From: an uncultured Paracoccus sp.
Lineage (GTDB): Bacteria > Pseudomonadota > Alphaproteobacteria > Rhodobacterales > Rhodobacteraceae
NCBI RefSeq assembly: GCF_946221145.1
Contig: NZ_CAMIOH010000064.1
Coordinates: 1 to 15,588 of the forward strand
Length of the DNA: 15,588 nucleotides
Direction: 5' to 3'
A program made the position numbers and the translations under genes. Under the pieces are notes generated by a model, which ran no database searches, had not been told where the DNA came from, and saw only the letters and a list, made by a program, of their open reading frames with translations. Below, piece after piece: positions 8,179 to 14,960 of this stretch (position 1 is its first letter; each line of letters starts with the position of its first letter).

Positions 8179-9566
8179 GCGATATCCTGATCGTTGACGA
8201 CGAACGCGACATCCGCGAACTGGTGGCGGATATCCTGAAGGACGAGGGGTTCGAGACGCGCCTGGCCGCGAATTCGGACGAGGCGATTGCCGCCCTGAAC
8301 GACCGCCAGCCCGCGCTGATGGTGCTGGACATCTGGCTGAAGGACAGCCGGATGGACGGCATCGACATCCTGAAGCAGGTCCGGCGCAACAATCCCGACG
8401 TGCCGGTCATCATCATCTCGGGTCACGGCAACATCGAGATCGCGGTCGCGGCGATCAAGCAGGGCGCCTATGACTTCATCGAAAAGCCGTTCAACATCGA
8501 CCAGCTGATGGTGGTGGTGAACCGCGCCATGGAAACCAGCCGGTTGCGCCGCGAAAACAGCACCCTGCGGCGCGGCGGCGACCGCGCGGCGGACATGTTG
8601 GGCCATTCCGTCGCCTTCAAGCGGCTGCGCGATGCCCTGGACAAGGTGGCGAAATCCAACGGCCGGGTGATGCTGGCGGGCGAACCCGGCACCGGCAAGG
8701 AAATGGCCGCCCGATACATCCACGCCCACAGCCCGCGCGCGACTGCGCCTTTTGTCACCGTCCCCTGCGCCACCATCGAGCCCGAACGCATGGAGGAGGT
8801 GCTGTTCGGCCGTGAGACCGCGGAACGCGGGATCGAGCCGGGATTGCTGGAACAGGCCCATGGCGGCGTCATCTATTTCGACGAAGTGGGCGACATGCCC
8901 ATGGGAACGCAGCCGAAAATCCTGCGCGTGCTGACCGAACAGCAATTCGTGCGGGCCGGGGGCGCGGACCGGGTGCGGGTCGATCTGCGGGTGATTTCAT
9001 CCACCAACCGCGACCTGCCTGCGGAAATCGCGGCGGGCCGGTTCCGGCAGGAACTGTATGACCGGCTGAACGTGGTGCCCGTGGCGGTGCCGTCGCTGAT
9101 CGAGCGGCGCGACGACATCGCCCTGCTGGGGCGCCATTTCATCGAACATTTCCACCGCAGCCAGGGCCTGACCCCGCGCGAATTGCCCGAAGACACCGTG
9201 GCCGCGCTGCAATCCATGCGCTGGCCCGGCAATATCCGCCAGCTGCGCAACGTGATCGAACGCGTTCTGATCCTGGCCGAGGAAAGCGGCCCGATCCTGC
9301 CCGCGGAACTGGAACCCCAGGGCGCCACGCCCGACAACAGCGACGCCGTGGCGCTGGGGCCGCAGATCACCGCCATGGCCCTGCGCGAGGCGCGCGAGAT
9401 GTTCGAGCGGGAATATCTGGTGGCCCAGATCAACCGCTTCGGCGGCAATATCAGCCGCACCGCGCAATTCGTGGGCATGGAGCGCAGCGCCCTGCACCGC
9501 AAGCTGAAATCGCTGGGCGTGGTCGGCGGAATGCGGGCCGAGGACGAATTGCTGATGGGCAAGTAG
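8175..9566 (+). CDS. ntrX: Response regulator NtrX, variant without GAFTGA
   Basis: Response regulator for NtrY. The 463 residues comprise a receiver (1-120; D8-D9-E10, phospho-acceptor Asp52, Lys104), an AAA+ domain (about 140-365) and a Fis-type helix-turn-helix (about 423-449, GGNISRTAQFVGMERSALHRK). Walker A (GEPGTGKE, 169-176) and Walker B (VIYFDEVGDM, with Asp236-Glu237) are intact, and the arginine-finger region FRQELYDRLNV is present. The sigma-54 loop is not: after VLFGRE the sequence continues TAERGIEPGLLEQAHGG, about 4 residues shorter than the canonical loop and without GAFTGA. It may therefore bind or hydrolyse ATP but should not remodel sigma-54 polymerase. ATG overlaps the ntrY TGA. 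I recall similar loss in other Rhodobacterales NtrX proteins. Confidence 0.95.
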   Translation: MSDILIVDDERDIRELVADILKDEGFETRLAANSDEAIAALNDRQPALMVLDIWLKDSRMDGIDILKQVRRNNPDVPVIIISGHGNIEIAVAAIKQGAYDFIEKPFNIDQLMVVVNRAMETSRLRRENSTLRRGGDRAADMLGHSVAFKRLRDALDKVAKSNGRVMLAGEPGTGKEMAARYIHAHSPRATAPFVTVPCATIEPERMEEVLFGRETAERGIEPGLLEQAHGGVIYFDEVGDMPMGTQPKILRVLTEQQFVRAGGADRVRVDLRVISSTNRDLPAEIAAGRFRQELYDRLNVVPVAVPSLIERRDDIALLGRHFIEHFHRSQGLTPRELPEDTVAALQSMRWPGNIRQLRNVIERVLILAEESGPILPAELEPQGATPDNSDAVALGPQITAMALREAREMFEREYLVAQINRFGGNISRTAQFVGMERSALHRKLKSLGVVGGMRAEDELLMGK

Positions 9567-9626
9567 CCCGGTTGCGCCACGCCTGCGGGCGGCATAGGCA
9601 AGGCGGGTGACGGCGGGGGAACGGCC

Positions 9627-11003
9627 ATGAAGATCATCATCTGCGGCGCGGGGCAGGTCGGCTGGCAGATCGCGCGCCACCTGTCGGGCGAACGCAACGA
9701 CGTGACCGTCATCGACAGCAATGCCGACCTGATCCGCCGCGCCACCGATGCCCTGGACGTGCAGGGCGTCACGGGCTTTGCCAGCCATCCCGACGTGCTG
9801 GACAGCGCCGGTGCCCGCGACGCCGACCTGATCATCGCCGCGACCCATTCGGACGAGGTGAACATGGTCACCTGCCAGGTCGCCCATTCCATCTTTCAGG
9901 TGCCGCGCAAGATCGCCCGGCTGCGCAGCAGCGCCTATCTGGACGCGATCTATTCCGATCTCTACAGCACGTCCCACCTGCCCATCGACGTGGTGATCAG
10001 CCCCGAGAGAGAGGTCGCGAATGCCGCGCTGCAACGGCTGTCGGCGCCGTCCACGTTCGACGTGGAAACCTTCATGGGCGGCAAGGTCCAGCTTCTGGGC
10101 ATCCTGCTGGAGGAGGACTGCCCGGCGCTGAACACGCCGCTGCGCCAGTTGAACGACCTGTTTTCCACCCTGCGCACCATCGTCGCGGGGGTGCGCCGCA
10201 AGGGGCGGCTGTTCGCGCCCGAGCCGGGCGACCAGCTGTTCGCCCATGATCAGATCTATGTCTTCAGCCACCGAGAGGATGTCGGCCGCACGCTGGAGAT
10301 CTTTGGCAAGCCGCCGCTGAAGCAGGAACGCATCGCCATTATCGGGGCGGGCAATGTCGGTCTTGCAGTGGCCCAGGCGCTCGAGGCGCGGCCGGACCGG
10401 GTCCGGGCCAAGCTGATCGAACGCGACCGCAGCCGCGCCGAATTCGCCGCCGACCGGCTGGAGCGCACCATCGTGCTGAACGGCGACGGGCTGTCCGCCG
10501 AACTGCTGGAGGAGGCCGCCGTGCCCACCGCCGATGCGGTGCTGGCGGTGACGGACGACGACAAGACCAATATCCTGGCATCGGTGCGCGCCAAGCAGGC
10601 CGGGGCCAAGCTGGCCATCGCGCTGATCAACGACCCGACCATGGTGCCGCTGATGGAAGTGCTGGACATCGACGCCTATATCAACCCGCGATCCACCACC
10701 GTCTCGACGATCCTGCGCCATATCCGCCACGGCCGGGTGCGCGACATCTATTCCATCGGCGATGCCGAGGCCGAGGTGATCGAGGCGCAGGCGCTGTCCA
10801 CATCGCCCATATCGGGCCGGGCGATCCGCGACATCGAATTTCCCGAAGGCGTGCTGATCGGCGCGGTGCAAAAGGGCGACCGCGTCGTCAAGCCCGCCCC
10901 AGACACCCGGATCGAGGAGGGCGACGTGATCCTGATGTTCGCCCTGACCAAGGACGTGCCAGAGGTCGAGCGCCTGTTGCAGGTCTCGATCGACTTCTTC
11001 TGA
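9627..11003 (+). CDS. trkA: Trk potassium uptake regulatory subunit TrkA
   Basis: Cytoplasmic peripheral subunit that binds nucleotides and gates the potassium channel TrkH. The 458 residues form the classic duplicated RCK architecture. The first Rossmann fold has GAGQVG (7-12) with Asp30 closing the second strand. The second has GAGNVG (240-245) with Glu265 in the equivalent place. An RCK_C (TrkA_C) domain follows each, around 140-225 and 370-455. Length matches the family. The site GGGGGA lies 6 bases before ATG. It begins 60 bp after ntrX and ends 6 bp before trkH, so trkA and trkH are likely cotranscribed. Its place after ntrYX is a conserved alphaproteobacterial arrangement. Confidence 0.95.
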   Translation: MKIIICGAGQVGWQIARHLSGERNDVTVIDSNADLIRRATDALDVQGVTGFASHPDVLDSAGARDADLIIAATHSDEVNMVTCQVAHSIFQVPRKIARLRSSAYLDAIYSDLYSTSHLPIDVVISPEREVANAALQRLSAPSTFDVETFMGGKVQLLGILLEEDCPALNTPLRQLNDLFSTLRTIVAGVRRKGRLFAPEPGDQLFAHDQIYVFSHREDVGRTLEIFGKPPLKQERIAIIGAGNVGLAVAQALEARPDRVRAKLIERDRSRAEFAADRLERTIVLNGDGLSAELLEEAAVPTADAVLAVTDDDKTNILASVRAKQAGAKLAIALINDPTMVPLMEVLDIDAYINPRSTTVSTILRHIRHGRVRDIYSIGDAEAEVIEAQALSTSPISGRAIRDIEFPEGVLIGAVQKGDRVVKPAPDTRIEEGDVILMFALTKDVPEVERLLQVSIDFF

Positions 11004-11009
11004 CCCGCC

Positions 11010-12641
11010 ATGGCCGTACTGCTGCGCCTGCCGCTGTTCGTCCTGCTGGCCGCGATGACCGGGCTGGCGATGCTGCTGCCTGCCGCCTATGCCTCGGTCC
11101 ACAACAGCGACGAACTGGCGCGGATATTCCTGTATTCCGGGCTGCTGGTCCTGATCCTGTCCGGGCTGATCGGGCTGGCCACCGCCGCCGACCCGCATCC
11201 GCCGCGCCCGCGCGACATGCTGCTGACCATGCTGGCGGTCTTTGCCGGGATGCCGCTGATCATGGCGCTGCCGTTTTCCGAGGCCATGCCCGATACCGGC
11301 CTGTTCAACGCCTGGTGGGAAATGACCTCGGCCCTGACGACGACCGGGGCTTCGCTCTATTCGGCCGACCTGCTGCCGATGCCGCTGCACCTGTGGCGCG
11401 CGATGGCTGGCTGGATGGGCGGGTTCTTCATCCTGGTCGCGGCGACCGCCATCCTGGCCCCCCTGCATGTCGGCGGGTTCGAGATCATGGCCCAGCCCTA
11501 TGGCGGGCGGCGCGAATATCAGGAGCGCCTGCCTGGCCCCGCCGATCCCCTGGACCGCAGCCCGCACCTGTCCGAACCCGGTTTCCGCACGATCCTGACC
11601 CATCCGCATTACCGGCTGATGCGGTCGGCTGCGGCCGTCCTTCCGGTCTATGCCGGGCTGACGCTGGCCCTGTGGCTGATCCTGCTGGTCCTGGGCGATC
11701 CGGGGCTGATCGCGCTGTGCCGGGCGATGGGCACGCTGTCCACCAGCGGCATTTCCCCGGTGCTGGGGCCGCCCGGCGCCAGTTCCGGCCTGCCGGGGGA
11801 AATGGCGGTGTTCCTGTTCCTGATCCCGGCGCTGTCGCGCCGGTTCTGGCCGGGCGGGGGCGCATTGCGCGCCAGCGACCGGCTGATCGACGATCCCGAG
11901 CTGAAGATGGCAGCGGGCCTTGTGGCCCTGGTCGCGCTGTCGCTGTTCGCCCGGCATTTCCTGGGCGCCATCGACAGCGTCCGCGCCCCGGACGGGTCGC
12001 CCGAACTGATCTATGACCTGCGCAGCGGGCTTGCGGCATTCTGGGGCGGGCTGTTCAACAGCCTCAGCTATCTGACGACGACCGGCTGGACCTCGATCGA
12101 CTGGCAGGGGGCTCGGGCCTGGTCGGGGCTGTCCTCTCCGGGCCTGATCCTGGCCGGGCTGGCGATGATGGGCGGCGGGGTGGCGACCACGGCGGGGGGC
12201 GTCAAGCTGTTGCGGGTCTATGCCCTGGCGCGGCACGGCCAGCGGGAAATGGAACGGATCGTGCATCCCCATTCCGTCGCGGGCGGCGGCCAGATCGCCC
12301 GGCGGCTGCGGCGCGAGGGGGCCTATCTGGCCTTCATCTTCTTCATGCTGTTCGCGACATCCATCGCCGTGGTGGTGGCGCTTGTCTCGATCCAGCGGAT
12401 CGAGATCGAGACGGCGACGATCCTGTCCATTGCCGCCCTGGCCAATACCGGCCAACTGGCCGCCGCGATCCCGCTGACCCCCGCCTTCGAGGCGACGGCA
12501 GGCATCGCGTCGGCCCCGTGGGAGGGGTGGTCGGGCCTGCCCCCTTTCACCAAGGCGGTTCTGGCGGGGGCGATGATCGTCGGGCGTATGGAAACGCTGG
12601 CGGTCCTGGCGCTGTTTTCGCCGCAGTTCTGGCGGCGCTAG
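11010..12641 (+). CDS. trkH: Trk-type potassium uptake membrane protein TrkH
   Basis: Integral inner-membrane potassium channel subunit. The 543 residues are somewhat longer than the roughly 480 of Escherichia coli TrkH. About ten hydrophobic segments are visible. Filter loops can be read as TTTGA (110-114), STSGI (244-248), TTTGW (356-360) and a divergent fourth, ANTGQL (478-483), each keeping the glycine. The motif TTAGGVKLLR (393-402) matches the conserved STGGGIK-like intramembrane loop. The start at 11010 is only 6 bases after trkA with no clear ribosome binding site, so coupling is likely; a start at 11055 would cut into the first membrane helix. It would work with the adjacent TrkA. 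Confidence 0.93.
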   Translation: MAVLLRLPLFVLLAAMTGLAMLLPAAYASVHNSDELARIFLYSGLLVLILSGLIGLATAADPHPPRPRDMLLTMLAVFAGMPLIMALPFSEAMPDTGLFNAWWEMTSALTTTGASLYSADLLPMPLHLWRAMAGWMGGFFILVAATAILAPLHVGGFEIMAQPYGGRREYQERLPGPADPLDRSPHLSEPGFRTILTHPHYRLMRSAAAVLPVYAGLTLALWLILLVLGDPGLIALCRAMGTLSTSGISPVLGPPGASSGLPGEMAVFLFLIPALSRRFWPGGGALRASDRLIDDPELKMAAGLVALVALSLFARHFLGAIDSVRAPDGSPELIYDLRSGLAAFWGGLFNSLSYLTTTGWTSIDWQGARAWSGLSSPGLILAGLAMMGGGVATTAGGVKLLRVYALARHGQREMERIVHPHSVAGGGQIARRLRREGAYLAFIFFMLFATSIAVVVALVSIQRIEIETATILSIAALANTGQLAAAIPLTPAFEATAGIASAPWEGWSGLPPFTKAVLAGAMIVGRMETLAVLALFSPQFWRR

Positions 12642-12722
12642 GCGCGTTTCCGACGTGCTTGCAAGGGCTGCATCAACAGCTTAGACAGGAAACCGACCGG
12701 GATAATAAAAACGGAAAAAACA
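12642..12722 (+). promoter_or_regulatory. A-rich leader upstream of hfq
   Basis: The 81-bp gap between trkH and hfq becomes conspicuously A-rich over its last 20 bases (12702-12722). GATAAT (12701-12706) resembles a -10 hexamer, but no -35 at the right distance was found and the resulting leader would be only about 10 bases. The ribosome binding site is weak (CGGA at 12712-12715). Runs of A-A-N triplets resemble the ARN pattern bound by the distal face of Hfq, so self-binding of the mRNA is conceivable. This is inference. Confidence 0.35.
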
Positions 12723-12956
12723 ATGGCTGGTGACAAGCAGAACTTGCAGGACGCGTTCCTCAATCACGTCCGCAAGGCAAAGGTGCCCGTCACGATCTTC
12801 CTGATCAATGGCGTCAAGTTGCAGGGCGTCATCACCTGGTTCGACAATTTCTGCGTTCTTCTGCGCCGCGACGGCCAGTCGCAACTGGTCTATAAGCACG
12901 CCATCAGCACCATCATGCCGGGCCAGCCCATCAGCCTGTATGAAGGCGAGGACTGA
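12723..12956 (+). CDS. hfq: RNA chaperone Hfq
   Basis: Hexameric Sm-like protein that binds small RNAs and mRNAs and promotes their pairing and turnover. The 77 residues cover the full core: N-terminal QNLQDAFLNHVRKAKVPV, Sm1 (about 23-47, TIFLINGVKLQGVITWFDNF) and Sm2 with the hallmark VYKHAIS (56-62). The rim patch is R17-K18-K20, close to the Arg-rich patch of Escherichia coli Hfq. The C-terminal tail is very short (about 10 residues, ending in acidic GED), as usual in Alphaproteobacteria; the longer disordered acidic tail of enterobacterial Hfq is absent. hflX starts immediately after its stop codon. Confidence 0.97.
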   Translation: MAGDKQNLQDAFLNHVRKAKVPVTIFLINGVKLQGVITWFDNFCVLLRRDGQSQLVYKHAISTIMPGQPISLYEGED

Positions 12957-12959
12957 TTG
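12948..12959 (+). promoter_or_regulatory. Ribosome binding site and TTG start of hflX inside the hfq end
   Basis: GAGGA (12948-12952) lies in the last hfq codons, 4 bases before TTG at 12957, which follows the hfq TGA with no gap. No in-frame ATG or GTG occurs before the conserved N-terminal RAYVIHPDL, so TTG is the best start. The arrangement implies translational coupling. Confidence 0.65.
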
Positions 12960-14309
12960 ACCGAACCCACCCCGACCGAGGCTCGGCCGACCCGCGCCTA
13001 TGTCATCCATCCCGATCTGGCCGCCCGCGTCCAGCGGCGCGAACCCGAACATGCCCTGGCCGAGGCGGTGGCGCTTGCCCATGCCCTGCCGGGGATCGAG
13101 ATCGTCGGCGATGAGGTCGCGCGCCTGCGCAAGCCCGATCCCGGCCGCCTGTTCGGCAAGGGCAAGCTGGCCGAGATCGGCGAACGGCTGGATGCGGCCG
13201 AGGTCGATCTGGTCCTGATCGACGGCCCGGTGACGCCGGTGCAACAGCGCAATCTGGAAAAGGACTGGGGCGTCAAGCTCTTGGACCGGACCGGGCTGAT
13301 CCTTGAGATTTTCGCCGACCGTGCGCGGACCCGCGAAGGCGTGTTGCAGGTAGAGCTTGCCGCGCTGTCCTATCAGCGGACCCGGCTGGTGCGCGCCTGG
13401 ACCCACCTGGAGCGGCAGCGCGGCGGGCTGGGGTTCGTCGGCGGTCCGGGCGAAACCCAGATCGAGGCCGACCGCCGCGCCATCGACGAACAGATGACCC
13501 GGTTGCGCCGCCAGCTGGAACGCGTGGTCAAGACGCGGACCCTGCATCGCGCGGCGCGGGCCAAGGTGCCCTATCCGATCGTCGCGCTTGTGGGTTACAC
13601 CAATGCCGGGAAATCGACGCTGTTCAATCGCCTGACCGGGGCCGAGGTTCTGGCCAAGGACATGCTGTTCGCCACGCTGGACCCGACGATGCGCGCGATC
13701 CGCCTGCCGGGGGCCAGTGCCAGTGCCGGGGCCAATGCCGGGGCCGGGGGCCGGGTTGGGGCCGGGCAGGGGCGCAAGATCATCCTGTCCGACACCGTGG
13801 GTTTCATCAGCGACCTGCCGACCGAACTGGTCGCCGCCTTCCGCGCCACATTGGAGGAGGTGCTGGAGGCCGACCTGATCCTGCATGTCCGCGACATCAG
13901 CCACCCCGAGACCGAGGAGCAGGCCGCCGATGTCGCCGAAATCCTGGAATCTCTGGGGGTCGATGAGGACGTGGCGCTGATCGAGGTCTGGAACAAGATC
14001 GACGCCCTTGGCCCCGACACCCGCGCCGCCCTGCGCCGCACCGATGCCCGCACCCAGGGCATTCAGGCCGTCAGCGCCCTGACGGGCGAGGGGCTGGACG
14101 ACCTGACCGCCGCCATCGACGCCTTTCTGTCCGAGGCCCTGGACGAACCGAAAGTGCAAGCGACCGTGACGCTGCCCTTTTCCGACGGGCGCCGCCGGGC
14201 ATGGCTGCACGAGGCGGGCGTGGTGCAGCGAGAGGACTCGGTCGAGGGGGGGCTGGCGCTGCATCTTCTGTGGACCGAACGCCAGAAGGCCGGGTTCGAG
14301 GCGCTGTAG
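12957..14309 (+). CDS. hflX: Ribosome-associated GTPase HflX
   Basis: GTPase that binds the large ribosomal subunit and splits stalled or hibernating ribosomes, especially under heat stress. The 450 residues include the N-terminal HflX domain (about 12-115, GRLFGKGKLAEIGE), the linker helix region ERQRGGLGFVGGPGETQIE (152-170), then the GTPase domain with G1 GYTNAGKS (213-220), G3 DTVG (279-282), G4 NKID (346-349) and G5 SAL (373-375), and a short C-terminal domain ending at 450. All nucleotide motifs look intact. An Ala/Gly/Ser-rich insertion of about 18 residues (252-270) sits just before G3, where most homologs have only a short turn such as PDG. The start is TTG directly after hfq. It converges with ung, separated by 12 bp. 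Confidence 0.94.
   Translation: MTEPTPTEARPTRAYVIHPDLAARVQRREPEHALAEAVALAHALPGIEIVGDEVARLRKPDPGRLFGKGKLAEIGERLDAAEVDLVLIDGPVTPVQQRNLEKDWGVKLLDRTGLILEIFADRARTREGVLQVELAALSYQRTRLVRAWTHLERQRGGLGFVGGPGETQIEADRRAIDEQMTRLRRQLERVVKTRTLHRAARAKVPYPIVALVGYTNAGKSTLFNRLTGAEVLAKDMLFATLDPTMRAIRLPGASASAGANAGAGGRVGAGQGRKIILSDTVGFISDLPTELVAAFRATLEEVLEADLILHVRDISHPETEEQAADVAEILESLGVDEDVALIEVWNKIDALGPDTRAALRRTDARTQGIQAVSALTGEGLDDLTAAIDAFLSEALDEPKVQATVTLPFSDGRRRAWLHEAGVVQREDSVEGGLALHLLWTERQKAGFEAL
13710..13766 (+). repeat. Six-base-period GCC repeat encoding the HflX Ala/Gly insertion
   Basis: In frame, Ala codons GCC alternate with AGT, GGG or AAT from 13713 to about 13748, then continue as GGG/GCC-rich sequence. 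The period of about 6 bases suggests origin by replication slippage. It encodes residues 252-270 of HflX without disturbing the frame. Confidence 0.75.
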
Positions 14310-14314
14310 GCGCC
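14300..14314. terminator. Small GC hairpin over the hflX stop, possible weak bidirectional terminator
   Basis: GGCGC (14300-14304) and GCGCC (14310-14314) form a 5-bp stem around TGTAG, which contains the hflX stop codon. It lies between the convergent hflX and ung ends (12 bp apart). There is no T-run on either strand, so termination is doubtful. Confidence 0.25.
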
Positions 14315-14321
14315 CTTGCCC

Positions 14322-14960
14322 CTATGCCGCCCACGCCACCGGCGTCCGCCCTTGTGTCACAAGCCAATCGTTGATCCGCGAAAACGGCCTGCTGCCGAAG
14401 AACCCCCTGCGCGCCGACAGGGGCGAGGGATGGGCCGTCGCGATCACCAGATCCTGCGGGCGGGGCAGGCCCGCCATGGCCTTTTGCGCATGGGCGCCCC
14501 ACAGCAGGAAGGCCAGCGGGCCATGCCGTTGCGCCTCGGCCACGGCATCGCGGGCCAGCCGGTCCCAGCCCCATGTCGCGTGGCGTCCGGCATCGCCCGG
14601 CGGCACCGACAATGAGGTGTTCAGCAACAGCACCCCCTGCCGCGCCCAGCCGGACAGATCGCCGGTCGGGGGCGGGGCGCCGATATCGTCGCGCAGTTCG
14701 GCAAAGATGTTTCTCAGCGACCGGGGCAGGGCCACGTCGGGGGCCACGGAAAAGGCCAGCCCGTTGGCATGGCCGGGCGTCGGATAGGGATCCTGGCCCA
14801 GAATGATCACCCGGACGCGGTCGGGCGGTGTCGCCTGCAAGGCCGCGAACAGGCGGTCCGGCCCCGGCAGCCAGCCCGGCGCCCGTTCCAGCCGGTCGCG
14901 GATCGCCGGCCAGTCGGTCTGGAAGAAGGGCAGGTGGTCCCAGCCTTGCGGCGGCCTCAT
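14322..14960 (-). CDS. ung: Uracil-DNA glycosylase, family 1
   Basis: Removes uracil from DNA to start base-excision repair. The 212 residues (slightly short of the roughly 229 in Escherichia coli) show the active-site motif GQDPY (55-59; catalytic Asp57), the uracil-recognition Asn114 in LLLNTSL, and HPSPLSA (177-183; His177). The usual GQDPYH is here GQDPYP followed by TPGHANGLAFSV, a variant I recall from mycobacterial Ung; the C-terminal GFFGSRPFSR also fits that subgroup. The start ATG (14960-14958) overlaps the trpD TGA, so ung is translationally coupled to trpD. It converges with hflX. No residue essential to catalysis appears lost. Confidence 0.93.
   Translation of the reverse strand: MRPPQGWDHLPFFQTDWPAIRDRLERAPGWLPGPDRLFAALQATPPDRVRVIILGQDPYPTPGHANGLAFSVAPDVALPRSLRNIFAELRDDIGAPPPTGDLSGWARQGVLLLNTSLSVPPGDAGRHATWGWDRLARDAVAEAQRHGPLAFLLWGAHAQKAMAGLPRPQDLVIATAHPSPLSARRGFFGSRPFSRINDWLVTQGRTPVAWAA

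Noticed and set aside
9567..9626. Terminator between ntrX and trkA
   Set aside because: Only a 4-bp CGCC/GGCG stem with no T-run can be drawn; close to random in such GC-rich DNA.
8997..12455. Very long open frame (about 1150 codons) on the minus strand across ntrX, trkA and trkH
   Set aside because: Its His/Gln/Arg/Gly-rich composition is typical of antisense frames in high-GC coding DNA, it resembles no family, and the opposite strand encodes clear conserved genes.
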